A stretch of DNA of 64,000 nt from Sphingobacterium athyrii (GTDB lineage Bacteria > Bacteroidota > Bacteroidia > Sphingobacteriales > Sphingobacteriaceae), in assembly GCF_003071065.1 (NCBI RefSeq), contig NZ_QCXX01000001.1, forward strand, positions 802,971 through 866,970. Direction: 5' to 3'. Positions 17,929 through 27,138 of this stretch are shown piece after piece. The notes beneath the pieces are model-generated. The model was not told where the DNA came from. It saw only the letters and a list, made by a program, of their open reading frames with translations, and did no database searches. The stretch's first letter is position 1; each line of letters opens with the position of its first letter. The position numbers and the translations under genes were made by a program.

Positions 17929-18273
17929 TTAATCGTGTTTAAAAATTACTTTGGAAATATAGAGTTCATCTCCTTGAACAATTGTACTCGAAGGCTGCCC
18001 ACAATCGCAGACAAATCGGTGAAAATGAACAGGAAAATTCTTCTGGCAGTGTTCACAATAGGCAATGATATCATTTACCACAACCTCCATTTCCATATTC
18101 CGGTAATGGGTGTTTTCAGTGATAAAAGCGTCAAAAGCATTTTGGATCAGCACAGGCTGCACATTGGACAATAGTCCTGCTGTCACCTGAATTTTCTGGA
18201 TATCATCCACCCTACTCTCGTAATGCGAGGTCAGGGTATCGAAGATATCCTTTACTATACTTAGCTCGTGCAT
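17929..18273 (-). CDS. hypA: Nickel metallochaperone HypA
   Basis: 114 residues, standard for HypA. The N-terminus MHELSIVKDIF carries the invariant His2 nickel ligand. The zinc site is made by Cys73 and Cys76 (CEHC) and Cys89 and Cys91 (CDC). HypA binds nickel and hands it over with HypB. It is 13 bases upstream of hypB. A 91-base gap separates it from the small exported protein gene upstream, and no terminator was seen there, so all may be on one transcript. Confidence 0.96.
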   Translation of the reverse strand: MHELSIVKDIFDTLTSHYESRVDDIQKIQVTAGLLSNVQPVLIQNAFDAFITENTHYRNMEMEVVVNDIIAYCEHCQKNFPVHFHRFVCDCGQPSSTIVQGDELYISKVIFKHD

Positions 18274-18364
18274 GGGTATATTTTAAGAAATCAATAAAAT
18301 AAATTTAGAAAAGAAATTACTACTTTTTCGTTCAGCTTCCGTCAAAACCGAAAGCCCAAAATTG

Positions 18365-18763
18365 TTAAAATGGGATTTTTATTTGCTCAAAAAGCAGGAA
18401 CCGTGCGATGGGAATCGGTTCAATATCCAAAACATGTAGATAACGGTAGTCGTTTTGCAGCGTCGAAGGCAGTAATTCATGCCATAGTAAATCGACCATA
18501 GCCACCCAGCGATCCGTTAACCAATCCTGATTATTCTCAACATCCAGTTCTGCGATAGATTGCAGCGATGGATATAAAGGATCTAAATCTGGATTGTCTA
18601 TTTTTTGAGGGGTCGAGGGTAGAAAGTTATCCTTATTCGATTCAGTTTTTAGGGAAGAAATGTTATGGTGAGAACTATCACTTTTCAGTACAACACTGTT
18701 TGCATTTAAACTTTTAAATGAAACAAACAGAACTGTAATTAGAAAAATAAAGTGCTTCCACAT
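18365..18763 (-). CDS. Small exported protein of unknown function (nickel locus, copy 2)
   Basis: 132 residues. The N-terminus MWKHFIFLITVLFVSFKSLNAN is a signal peptide. The middle is polar (SDSSHHNISSLKTESNKDN, NPDLDPLYPSLQ), followed by an amphipathic stretch, and it ends RFLLFEQIKIPF. The length, signal and C-terminal motif resemble the protein at 10000-10401, although overall identity by eye is low. It is the first gene of the hypA-hypB-UreE-importer run, and its promoter carries the motif shared with the other copy. No family was recognised. Confidence 0.65.
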   Translation of the reverse strand: MWKHFIFLITVLFVSFKSLNANSVVLKSDSSHHNISSLKTESNKDNFLPSTPQKIDNPDLDPLYPSLQSIAELDVENNQDWLTDRWVAMVDLLWHELLPSTLQNDYRYLHVLDIEPIPIARFLLFEQIKIPF

Positions 18764-18807
18764 AGCTGTAAACTAACAAAGTAACAAGTTTCCCTTTGAA
18801 AACAACA

Positions 18808-18855
18808 CAAAGTTACTACCGATCAAACAACAAAAAGTAGCACAAATCTTGAATT
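18808..18855 (-). promoter_or_regulatory. Promoter with a shared upstream motif (copy 2)
   Basis: On the minus strand AATTCAAGATTTGT (18842-18855 reversed) is followed after 26 bases by TAACTTTG (18808-18815 reversed), a TAnnTTTG -7 element about 45 bases ahead of the ATG at 18763. After the 14-mer the two copies also share R-CTA. The identical spacing at 10430-10477 argues for a common regulator that activates both promoters. Confidence 0.6.
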
Positions 18856-18958
18856 TTATTTCACAAAATAGGAAAAGTCCAAAGAAAATTCCATAATTCT
18901 TCATATATTAAATTAAAATTTGGTTAAAGCGAGATTAAAATGATCTTAGAGGCATAAA

Positions 18959-19708
18959 TTGACGATTTTGGCACAAAAAATTAAAACAGTTTTAAGCGAT
19001 TATAACCATCGTCCCTGGCCTATACCAACTAGCCCCTGGCGTTACTATCAGGAATGGCTTGATTTACTTTTTTTACATTTTCAAGTCGATTATGAGCTAC
19101 TCCGGCCATTAGTTCCTGCCGAATTGCAAATCGATCAGCACGAAAGTCTATGTTATGTATCTTTGGTTGCTTTCAAAATGAAAAATATCCGTCCCAGAAA
19201 TTTGCCTGCATTCCCACCCATTTCGGATTTTTATGAGATCAATTTACGTACCTATATCGATCAGGATGGTAAAAAGGGTGTTTATTTTATCAATATTGAA
19301 GCAAGCAAATACTTATCCGCATTGGTCGCAAAAAAGTTATCCGGTCTGCCTTACGAAAAGTCCACTATGTTGCGGGATACGCAAGGGTATCATAATCTTA
19401 ACCAAGAAAGGGGCTTTAGGTTAAAAACGATCTTTGCCGTGACCGATAAGATTAAAATAAAATCCAGCCTTGATACCTGGCTTACCGAACGCTATTGCCT
19501 TTACCTGGACAAACCCGATGGAATATATTGTTTCGACATCCATCATTTGGAGTGGCCGTTGTTTTCAGTGCAATTGCAAGAATGTCAGTTGGACTATAAA
19601 ACAGGAGGTATTCATCTCCATAATGAAAATATTGGACTTATACACTACTCCCCTGGCGTACAAGTACTGGCCTGGGACGCTGTAACGATCAAGCCCCACC
19701 AACCATAA
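18959..19708 (+). CDS. DUF2071 (YqjF-like) protein
   Basis: 249 residues. The family is recognised by the N-terminal RPWPIPTSPWRYYQEWLDLLFLHFQVDYELLRPLVPAELQID, the middle YVSLVAFKMKNIRPRN with FYEINLRTYI, and the end LIHYSPGVQVLAWD. YqjF/DUF2071 proteins are cytosolic and related to the acetoacetate-decarboxylase-like beta fold, but their reaction is unknown. A TTG at 18959 is the only reasonable start, because the frame is closed by TAG ten bases upstream and no ATG precedes the conserved region. It is divergent from the hypA run. Confidence 0.75.
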   Translation: MTILAQKIKTVLSDYNHRPWPIPTSPWRYYQEWLDLLFLHFQVDYELLRPLVPAELQIDQHESLCYVSLVAFKMKNIRPRNLPAFPPISDFYEINLRTYIDQDGKKGVYFINIEASKYLSALVAKKLSGLPYEKSTMLRDTQGYHNLNQERGFRLKTIFAVTDKIKIKSSLDTWLTERYCLYLDKPDGIYCFDIHHLEWPLFSVQLQECQLDYKTGGIHLHNENIGLIHYSPGVQVLAWDAVTIKPHQP

Positions 19709-19723
19709 CAATAATACCTACAT

Positions 19724-20281
19724 TCACGTTTTCTCGGCAAATTCATCTGCCAAAATGCAAAACCCCAGGAGAAAACTATACTTTCCCTTGGGAGAATCTT
19801 CCGCCCTCCGAGGAGAATTTGTTTTTTCCTTAAGGGAATCTTCCGTCCTCCGGGGGTGATTTGTTTTTTTCTTAAGGGAATCTTCCGTCCCCCGAGGGGA
19901 ATTTGTTTTTTCCTTAAGGGAATCTTCCGTCCCCCGAGGGGAATTTGTTTTTTCCTTAGGGGAATCTTCCGTCCCCCGAGGGGAATTTGTCTTTTCCTTA
20001 AGGGAATCTTCTGTCCCCCGAGGGGAATTTGTCTTTTCCTTAAGGGAATCTTCCGTCCCCGGAGGGGAATTTGTCTTTTCCTTAAGGGAATCTTCCGTCC
20101 CCCGAGGGGAATTTGTCTTTTCCTTAAGGGAATCTTCCGTTCCCCGAGGGGAATTTGTTTTTTCCTTAAGGGAATCTTCCGTCCCCGGAGGGGAATTTGT
20201 TTTTTCCTTAAGGGAATCTTCCGTCCCCCGAGGGGAATTTGTTTTTACCCGAAATCTAGGACAGAGAAATCTGAGTAACAA
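19724..20281 (-). CDS. Possible protein made of eleven 14-residue repeats
   Basis: An open frame of up to 185 residues consisting of 11 copies of KEKTNSPRGTEDSL (variants with PP, RR, DSP) between a short unrelated head (LLRFLCPRFRV) and tail (FLLGFCILADEFAEKT). Only a TTG start is available at 20281, so initiation is doubtful. In favour of translation in this frame, three of the recurrent single-base variants between repeats are silent here (AAA/AAG Lys, ACG/ACA Thr, GGG/GGA Gly), whereas all of them change residues in the overlapping plus-strand frame. The product would be highly charged and disordered. No family was recognised. It may instead be a non-coding minisatellite. Confidence 0.35.
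   Translation of the reverse strand: MLLRFLCPRFRVKTNSPRGTEDSLKEKTNSPPGTEDSLKEKTNSPRGTEDSLKEKTNSPRGTEDSLKEKTNSPPGTEDSLKEKTNSPRGTEDSLKEKTNSPRGTEDSPKEKTNSPRGTEDSLKEKTNSPRGTEDSLKKKTNHPRRTEDSLKEKTNSPRRAEDSPKGKYSFLLGFCILADEFAEKT
19780..20248. repeat. 42-bp tandem repeat array (minisatellite), about 11 units
   Basis: Units of the form GGGAATCTTCCG-TCCCCCGAGGGG-AATTTGTTTTTTCCTTAA recur head to tail with few substitutions; the outermost left units are the most divergent. Each unit contains two small palindromic blocks, CCCCGAGGGG-like and CCTTAAGG. Because 42 is divisible by three, frames stay open on both strands. There are no spacers between units, so it is not a CRISPR array. Confidence 0.95.
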
Positions 20282-20348
20282 ACTATGGGATTAAAGACGA
20301 TAGATCAAGTTTTTAGCAAAAAACAAATTGAAATTCAATAAAAAAATA

Positions 20349-20406
20349 GGGTAAAATTCCGCCAAAAAGTTTTTCGTGCCTCCTGAATTTTGGCGGAATT
20401 TTACCC
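20349..20406. repeat. Perfect 19-bp inverted repeat
   Basis: GGGTAAAATTCCGCCAAAA (20349-20367) and TTTTGGCGGAATTTTACCC (20388-20406) are exact reverse complements around a 20-base loop. There is no T tract on either side. It lies between the minisatellite and the katG terminator and belongs to no gene. It could be a cruciform-forming intergenic repeat or a small non-autonomous element. Confidence 0.85.
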
Positions 20407-20438
20407 CTACTATTATCCTTTAATTTTGTATACAACGC

Positions 20439-20474
20439 AAAAAAGGCCTGTACGACTGATCATGTACAGGCCTT
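20439..20474 (-). terminator. Rho-independent terminator of katG
   Basis: AAGGCCTGTAC (20443-20453) and GTACAGGCCTT (20464-20474) form a perfect 11-bp stem with a 10-base loop. On the minus strand it is followed by six T residues (20439-20444). Confidence 0.9.
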
Positions 20475-20546
20475 CATATTATTAATCGCTTGTCAGGCGT
20501 CGCTACTGTGCTTTGAGATTACATTAGCAAGCAGTGCTTCGTCCAG

Positions 20547-22943
<2,397 letters not shown>

Positions 22944-23092
22944 TCAAAATCTATAAATAGGACTACACACTATAAACAATCCCCAGTACAACTACCTTGA
23001 TGTAATATTTACCTCCATCGTTCGCAACAATTAAAAAACAAAAAACACTCTTTTTTTATTCTATGAATAGAAAGAACTAATATTCATTTGTC

Positions 23093-23674
23093 ATGGGGGA
23101 GTTATCCACATACCTAATCAGTGCATTTATCGGTATAAGTCTGGCCGCAGCAACCGGCTTCCGAATTTTTATGCCACTATTTTTATTAAGTTTAGGCTGT
23201 CGTCTCGAATTGTTTCAGGTGGGCAATGAATGGGCTTGGGCGGGTTCTAATTTGGTCCTGATTACGACAAGTATAGCAATGATTGTTGAAATTGCTGCTT
23301 ACTACATCCCAGGTGTGGACAATATCCTGGACACAATTTCTATTCCCTTGGCAACGATTGCGGGAACATTACTATTTGCGGTCCAGTTTACCGATATTTC
23401 TCCGTTTTTCCGCTGGTCAACGGCCATTATTGCTGGCGGGGGAACTGCTGCAACAATTAGTACAGTACTGGCTGGTACTAGAGCCGCATCTTCCATCGGT
23501 ACCGCGGGTCTTGGCAATTTTATTATTTCGACCATGGAGACCATTGGTTCCTCCGTCTTGACCATTCTGGCCATATTCGTTCCTTTTATGGCTATTTTGG
23601 TCGTTCTAGCACTATTTTATTTCTTCGGAAAATTTGGAAAAAAACAGCTACAAAAAAAACTCAAAAAAACATAA
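23093..23674 (+). CDS. DUF4126 integral membrane protein
   Basis: 193 residues with about five membrane helices. The N-terminus YLISAFIGISLAAATGFRIFMPLFLLSL and the segment VDNILDTISIPLATIAGTL are typical of DUF4126. A glycine-rich middle part (IIAGGGTAATISTVLAGTRAASS) follows, and the tail is Lys-rich and cytosolic (GKFGKKQLQKKLKKT). The function of the family is unknown. It is divergent from katG across a 266-base region and ends at a bidirectional terminator. Confidence 0.82.
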   Translation: MGELSTYLISAFIGISLAAATGFRIFMPLFLLSLGCRLELFQVGNEWAWAGSNLVLITTSIAMIVEIAAYYIPGVDNILDTISIPLATIAGTLLFAVQFTDISPFFRWSTAIIAGGGTAATISTVLAGTRAASSIGTAGLGNFIISTMETIGSSVLTILAIFVPFMAILVVLALFYFFGKFGKKQLQKKLKKT

Positions 23675-23706
23675 AAGAGGTCAATGCGCCCGCATCGACC
23701 TCTTTT
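23673..23706. terminator. Bidirectional terminator between DUF4126 and hsp20 genes
   Basis: AAAAGAGGTC (23673-23682) and GACCTCTTTT (23697-23706) form a perfect 10-bp stem with A and T tracts at the ends, so it can stop transcription from both converging genes. Confidence 0.85.
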
Positions 23707-23739
23707 GGAGTTGCTGTTTAGCTACTTGTTGCCGATTAT

Positions 23740-24192
23740 TTAGTCAATAATGACTTCTTGTGGTCTTTTCACCTTGTCAAGATCCTTAGGGAGAATGACT
23801 GTTAGTACACCATCTTCAAAACTGGCATGTACATTATCTGTAAGCACCTGTTCATTTAATTGAAATTCACGTTCAAACGCAGTGCCCAAATGCTCTTTAT
23901 AGATATAAGCTACCGCATCGTTGGCATTTTCTGTACAAGAAATCGTTAAGATCCCTTCATTTATACTGACCTGAAATTGCTCTTTCTTTCGGCCGGCGGC
24001 AAACACCTGCACTTCGTAGAACTCGGAATTTTCGGAAATATTCACAGGAACAAATTGCTGTCCTTCTCCGCGCTGCCCTGCTTCGCCTTCAAAAAAATGC
24101 TGTTGAAATTTTTCAAAACGGTCTTTGAAATGCTGACCGCAAAATCTATTTTGATTTGAATATCCGCTGGAATAATGATCTCTTTTAAACAT
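23740..24192 (-). CDS. Hsp20/alpha-crystallin small heat-shock protein
   Basis: 150 residues. The alpha-crystallin domain spans about 47-138: VPVNISENSEFYEVQVFAAGRKKEQFQVSINEGILTISC, then FEREFQLNEQVLTDNVHASFEDGVLTVILPK with the diagnostic A-x-x-x-D-G-V-L. The tail ends VIID in place of the common I-x-I. The N-terminal arm is Phe- and Gln-rich. It is an ATP-independent holdase for unfolding cytosolic proteins. A 105-base gap separates it from the small membrane protein gene upstream. Confidence 0.92.
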   Translation of the reverse strand: MFKRDHYSSGYSNQNRFCGQHFKDRFEKFQQHFFEGEAGQRGEGQQFVPVNISENSEFYEVQVFAAGRKKEQFQVSINEGILTISCTENANDAVAYIYKEHLGTAFEREFQLNEQVLTDNVHASFEDGVLTVILPKDLDKVKRPQEVIID

Positions 24193-24297
24193 GTCTTTAT
24201 TTTTTTAGTAATGAATATTGTGTATTGAGTAATGAGCAGCCCAAAGGACTTCGCTATTGCCGCTATTTATGTTATTTGGTTTTCTACCAGGTCCTGA

Positions 24298-24591
24298 TTA
24301 ATACACCGGGACGATTGTCGCATTCTTATTCCGTTGTTGTTTGTATAAAGGAACGATTACACTATTCGTCCTCGACGCACTGTACATTCCGGGGTGGATC
24401 GGAGCCTTGTCCATTTTAAATGAACGCATTTCTCTCCTACGCATTTTGGCCATTGCAAAGCTTCCTATTCCGAATAAAATCGTTGCAACCAACAACAGCT
24501 TAAAGATCGCTCCCATAATCAAGCTGGCTAAACCCACTATTACCGTCAATGCAATCAAGCGGGGTAATATAAATCGAATTTTATTTTTCAT
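24298..24591 (-). CDS. Small membrane protein of unknown function
   Basis: 97 residues. Two hydrophobic helices, LIALTVIVGLASLIMGAIF and KLLLVATILFGIGSFAMA, are followed by a basic segment (KMRRREMRSFKMDK) and a polar tail ending ATIVPVY. No family was recognised. It lies on the same strand as the ECF sigma factor, the 112-residue membrane protein and hsp20, but a terminator-like hairpin (24777-24808) separates it from the sigma operon. Confidence 0.6.
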   Translation of the reverse strand: MKNKIRFILPRLIALTVIVGLASLIMGAIFKLLLVATILFGIGSFAMAKMRRREMRSFKMDKAPIHPGMYSASRTNSVIVPLYKQQRNKNATIVPVY

Positions 24592-24776
24592 TTTTTCTTT
24601 AATTTAATTGTTCTTTAAACCCGAAATCTGTCAATCCACTTCTTGGTAATCCTATTCGTTATCCGATATACTTCTTACGTTGTCAATTTCTCAACCTGTA
24701 TCATTGCTTTATATCGTTAGTAACAGATCATCGCGTTCTGCCATTACCTTTAAAGTGTTTCTTCAGCTTTTGGCAT

Positions 24777-24808
24777 AAAAAAAGGCGCCTTTATAGAAGA
24801 AGACGCCT
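24777..24808 (-). terminator. Terminator after the sigma-factor operon
   Basis: On the minus strand AGGCG (24804-24808 reversed) pairs with CGCCT (24783-24787 reversed) around a partly unpaired middle, followed by seven T residues (24777-24783). Confidence 0.6.
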
Positions 24809-24845
24809 GTACCAGGTTTTTACTTTAAAAAATTCTATTTTTTTT

Positions 24846-25184
24846 TCAGAATCCACATCGTCCATTGAAACGACGTTTCCATTCCTCCCGCAAGCGCTCC
24901 CTTTCCTCTTCTGAAAGATCTCCATGGAGGCCCATATCAGGGGGGAAATTTTTACGGAACCCGCCCCTTCCCGGCTTACCAAATCCACGTCCAAATAGAA
25001 TACGTGATAGCACAAACAGACCAAATGCCTGCCAATAACTAATAGCTTTCAAATTGAAAATATCACACATCAATGTATTCCACAAATATTGTAATAAGGC
25101 TACCAGCAAGAAAACTCCAATGATAATGGCAACAAATACAAAAGCAAATTTGCCTTTTCCCTGTCTTCTCATTCTTCTATTCAT
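24846..25184 (-). CDS. Small membrane protein encoded with an ECF sigma factor
   Basis: 112 residues. A basic N-terminus (MNRRMRRQGKGKF) leads into a membrane helix (AFVFVAIIIGVFLLVALLQYLW) and a second hydrophobic segment (YWQAFGLFVLSRILF). A Gly/Arg-rich stretch and a charged C-terminal helix follow (DLSEEERERLREEWKRRFNGRCGF). It starts 10 bases after the sigma factor stop, so they are co-transcribed. The position suggests an anti-sigma or envelope-linked partner, but it has no recognisable zinc-finger or FecR-like domain, so this is only a guess. Confidence 0.65.
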   Translation of the reverse strand: MNRRMRRQGKGKFAFVFVAIIIGVFLLVALLQYLWNTLMCDIFNLKAISYWQAFGLFVLSRILFGRGFGKPGRGGFRKNFPPDMGLHGDLSEEERERLREEWKRRFNGRCGF

Positions 25185-25194
25185 AGCTATATTG

Positions 25195-25776
25195 TTAAAA
25201 TTTTAATTCTTCGTATAAGTTCCGCAAACGTAAACGCAGATGTTTTACAGCATAACCCTTTCTGCTTATTATCGTTTTTAGATTTTCATTCTCCATCTCG
25301 GCAATCTCCTGCAATGTTTTATCTTCAATTTCATTGAGCATAAAAACCCGACGTTGCTTTTCTGGCAATTCTTCCAGCGCTTTCATCAATTCATCCCAGA
25401 AAATATCTTTGAATAATTTGAGCTCCGGGTTGTTCGAATCATCGGCCAGCAGAAACTGACGTATCGGAAAGGCCGTATCCACTTCCTCTCCATCCCCCAC
25501 TAAATCATCAAGTGACTCATCTTTCTTCTTTCGATAACTATCTGTAATCTTGTTTCGCGTTACAGCGTACAACCATGCCCCAGCATTTTCCAGTTCGTCT
25601 ATATTGGTCAAACGACTGAATTGATACCAGACCTCCTGCAAGATATCCTCGGCATCTTCCGTTTTTTTGACCTTTCCTTTTACAAAACGCAGCAATTGAC
25701 TCCCATAAGTCTTGACGATGTCTGTAAATGATCTGGAGTTTTTTTCTGCCATATGATTTTGGTATGCAATGTCCAT
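25195..25776 (-). CDS. ECF-type RNA polymerase sigma factor
   Basis: 193 residues from the ATG at 25776; a GTG two codons earlier is the alternative. Region 2 is visible as VKKTEDAEDILQEVWYQFSRL with GAWLYAVTRNKITDSYRKKK, and region 4 as LEELPEKQRRVFMLNEIEDKTLQEIAEMENENLKTIISRKGYAVKHLRLRL. It is a group IV sigma-70 protein. Genes of this type in Bacteroidota often precede a cognate anti-sigma gene; here the following gene is a small membrane protein. The target regulon is not identifiable from the window. Confidence 0.9.
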   Translation of the reverse strand: MDIAYQNHMAEKNSRSFTDIVKTYGSQLLRFVKGKVKKTEDAEDILQEVWYQFSRLTNIDELENAGAWLYAVTRNKITDSYRKKKDESLDDLVGDGEEVDTAFPIRQFLLADDSNNPELKLFKDIFWDELMKALEELPEKQRRVFMLNEIEDKTLQEIAEMENENLKTIISRKGYAVKHLRLRLRNLYEELKF

Positions 25777-25876
25777 AGCCACATAGACGAACCAACAACG
25801 CTTTTACTCTAAATTATTTGCATCTGTATATTTTTTTTTCTGTGATGCAGCTATCAGATTTATTAATCGAGTGGAT

Positions 25877-25973
25877 GTTTTAAGCGGCATTCATAAACTA
25901 GCTTCGCTCGGTTATTCACTCTCTCTGTGATTATTCATTCACAATTTGTTTTTTAGCGGTGTTCATGAACTCA
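25877..25973 (+). repeat. Dispersed intergenic repeat, copy B with a partial second unit
   Basis: 25877-25918 matches the reverse complement of 1242-1283 at 35 of 42 positions. A related unit follows at 25950-25973 (AGCGGTGTTCATGAACT against AGCGGCATTCATAAACT, 14 of 17). The array abuts the apbE stop codon. Confidence 0.5.
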
Positions 25974-25974
25974 T

Positions 25975-26961
25975 TTACTCATGCTTCCGCTTATCCCGGA
26001 CAACCTTTCCTTTGTCTGTAATAAAGATAAAACGATAATTTGGAAAATTTTGGATTAATTTTTTTCCTTCTTTTTCACCAAGTACCATAATGGAAGTGCT
26101 CAGCGCATTGGCTATTTCTGCCGACGGGCCATAGATTGTCACCGAAGTCAGTCCCGTAGCTGGGTATCCGCTGATGGGATTAATAATATGGGAATAACGT
26201 TTTCCATTGATTTCGGCATATTTTTCATAGCTGCCTGAGGTAGCGACTGCCATTTCATTTAGACGAAGAACCTGGACCATCTGATGCGATTTGAAGGGGT
26301 TGTTCACCCCAATCTTCCAGGGCTCACCATTTGGTTGGCTACCCCAGGTAGATAGATCCCCGGAAGCATTGACGATTCCGGCAGTGATTCCACGGGCTTT
26401 CATGATCTCCCGTCCCCGATCGGCGGCATAGCCCTTCCCGATCGAGCCAAAGCCAATCTTCATGCCCGGAAGTGCCAAGAAAATAGTCGAAGCAGCACTA
26501 TCCAAAACAATATGTTTATAGCCAACTTTGGCAACCGAATTTCTGATCGCATCCTCAGAAGGCATTGTATCCATGCTGCCATCAAACTTCCATATTTTAT
26601 CTAAAGCGACAATGCTAATATCAAAGGCTCCTTGTGAATTCCAGCTGTATTGAATTGCCCTTTTAGTCAGGTCAAATACTTCCCGATCAACTTTAACAGG
26701 TTTAATCCCGGCATTGCGGTTGACCTCCGAAATCTGCGTATATGGACGCCACTCCGAAATCAGGTTTTCGATACGTTCAATCTCTGCGATGACTTCGACA
26801 ATATGCTGGTTGGCCTTTACGCTATCCTGATCAACTAGGGTGATCTCAAAAACAGAGCCCATAAGGGTCACCTGTTTTTTGAGCAATACCTGTGAAAAAC
26901 CGTTAACGGCGGCTATCAACCAAAATACTGAAATCAGTAGATACTGCTTATAATAATCCAT
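25975..26961 (-). CDS. apbE: FAD:protein FMN transferase (ApbE)
   Basis: 328 residues with an N-terminal signal or anchor (YLLISVFWLIAAVNGFSQ). ApbE marks are present: KKQVTLMGSVFEITL, MKIGFGSIGKGYAADRGREIMKARGITAGIVNASGDLSTWG, and SHIINPISGYPATGLTSVTI, followed by the ALSTSIMVLGEKEG region that holds metal-binding and FAD contacts. The enzyme moves FMN from FAD onto a Ser or Thr in the motif [S/T]GA[S/T] of exported proteins. The DUF2271 protein at 29344-29829 carries such a motif (TGAS), which makes it a likely substrate. It is 177 bases downstream of the PepSY reductase gene on the same strand. Confidence 0.93.
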   Translation of the reverse strand: MDYYKQYLLISVFWLIAAVNGFSQVLLKKQVTLMGSVFEITLVDQDSVKANQHIVEVIAEIERIENLISEWRPYTQISEVNRNAGIKPVKVDREVFDLTKRAIQYSWNSQGAFDISIVALDKIWKFDGSMDTMPSEDAIRNSVAKVGYKHIVLDSAASTIFLALPGMKIGFGSIGKGYAADRGREIMKARGITAGIVNASGDLSTWGSQPNGEPWKIGVNNPFKSHQMVQVLRLNEMAVATSGSYEKYAEINGKRYSHIINPISGYPATGLTSVTIYGPSAEIANALSTSIMVLGEKEGKKLIQNFPNYRFIFITDKGKVVRDKRKHE

Positions 26962-27138
26962 TACAAATTGTTATAACAAATAAAAATATAAGATTGTGAA
27001 CCTTTTCAGGCAAAGTTCAAAATCAAAACCAAATAACGACTATGCTCTTCCAAGTGTCCAACAACATAACGGTTACAGGCGATTCTGCAGCTTATCCTCA
27101 TGCGATTACACACCATATAATTTGTTCCATACCCGAAT

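Noticed and set aside
19780..20248. CRISPR array
   Set aside because: The 42-bp units follow one another directly with no unique spacers, and there are no cas genes.
19856..20278. Plus-strand open frame through the tandem repeat (repeat GICFFLKGIFRPPR)
   Set aside because: No ATG, an implausible Phe/Pro/Arg-rich composition, and every variant between repeat units changes a residue in this frame. It is open only because the unit length is a multiple of three.
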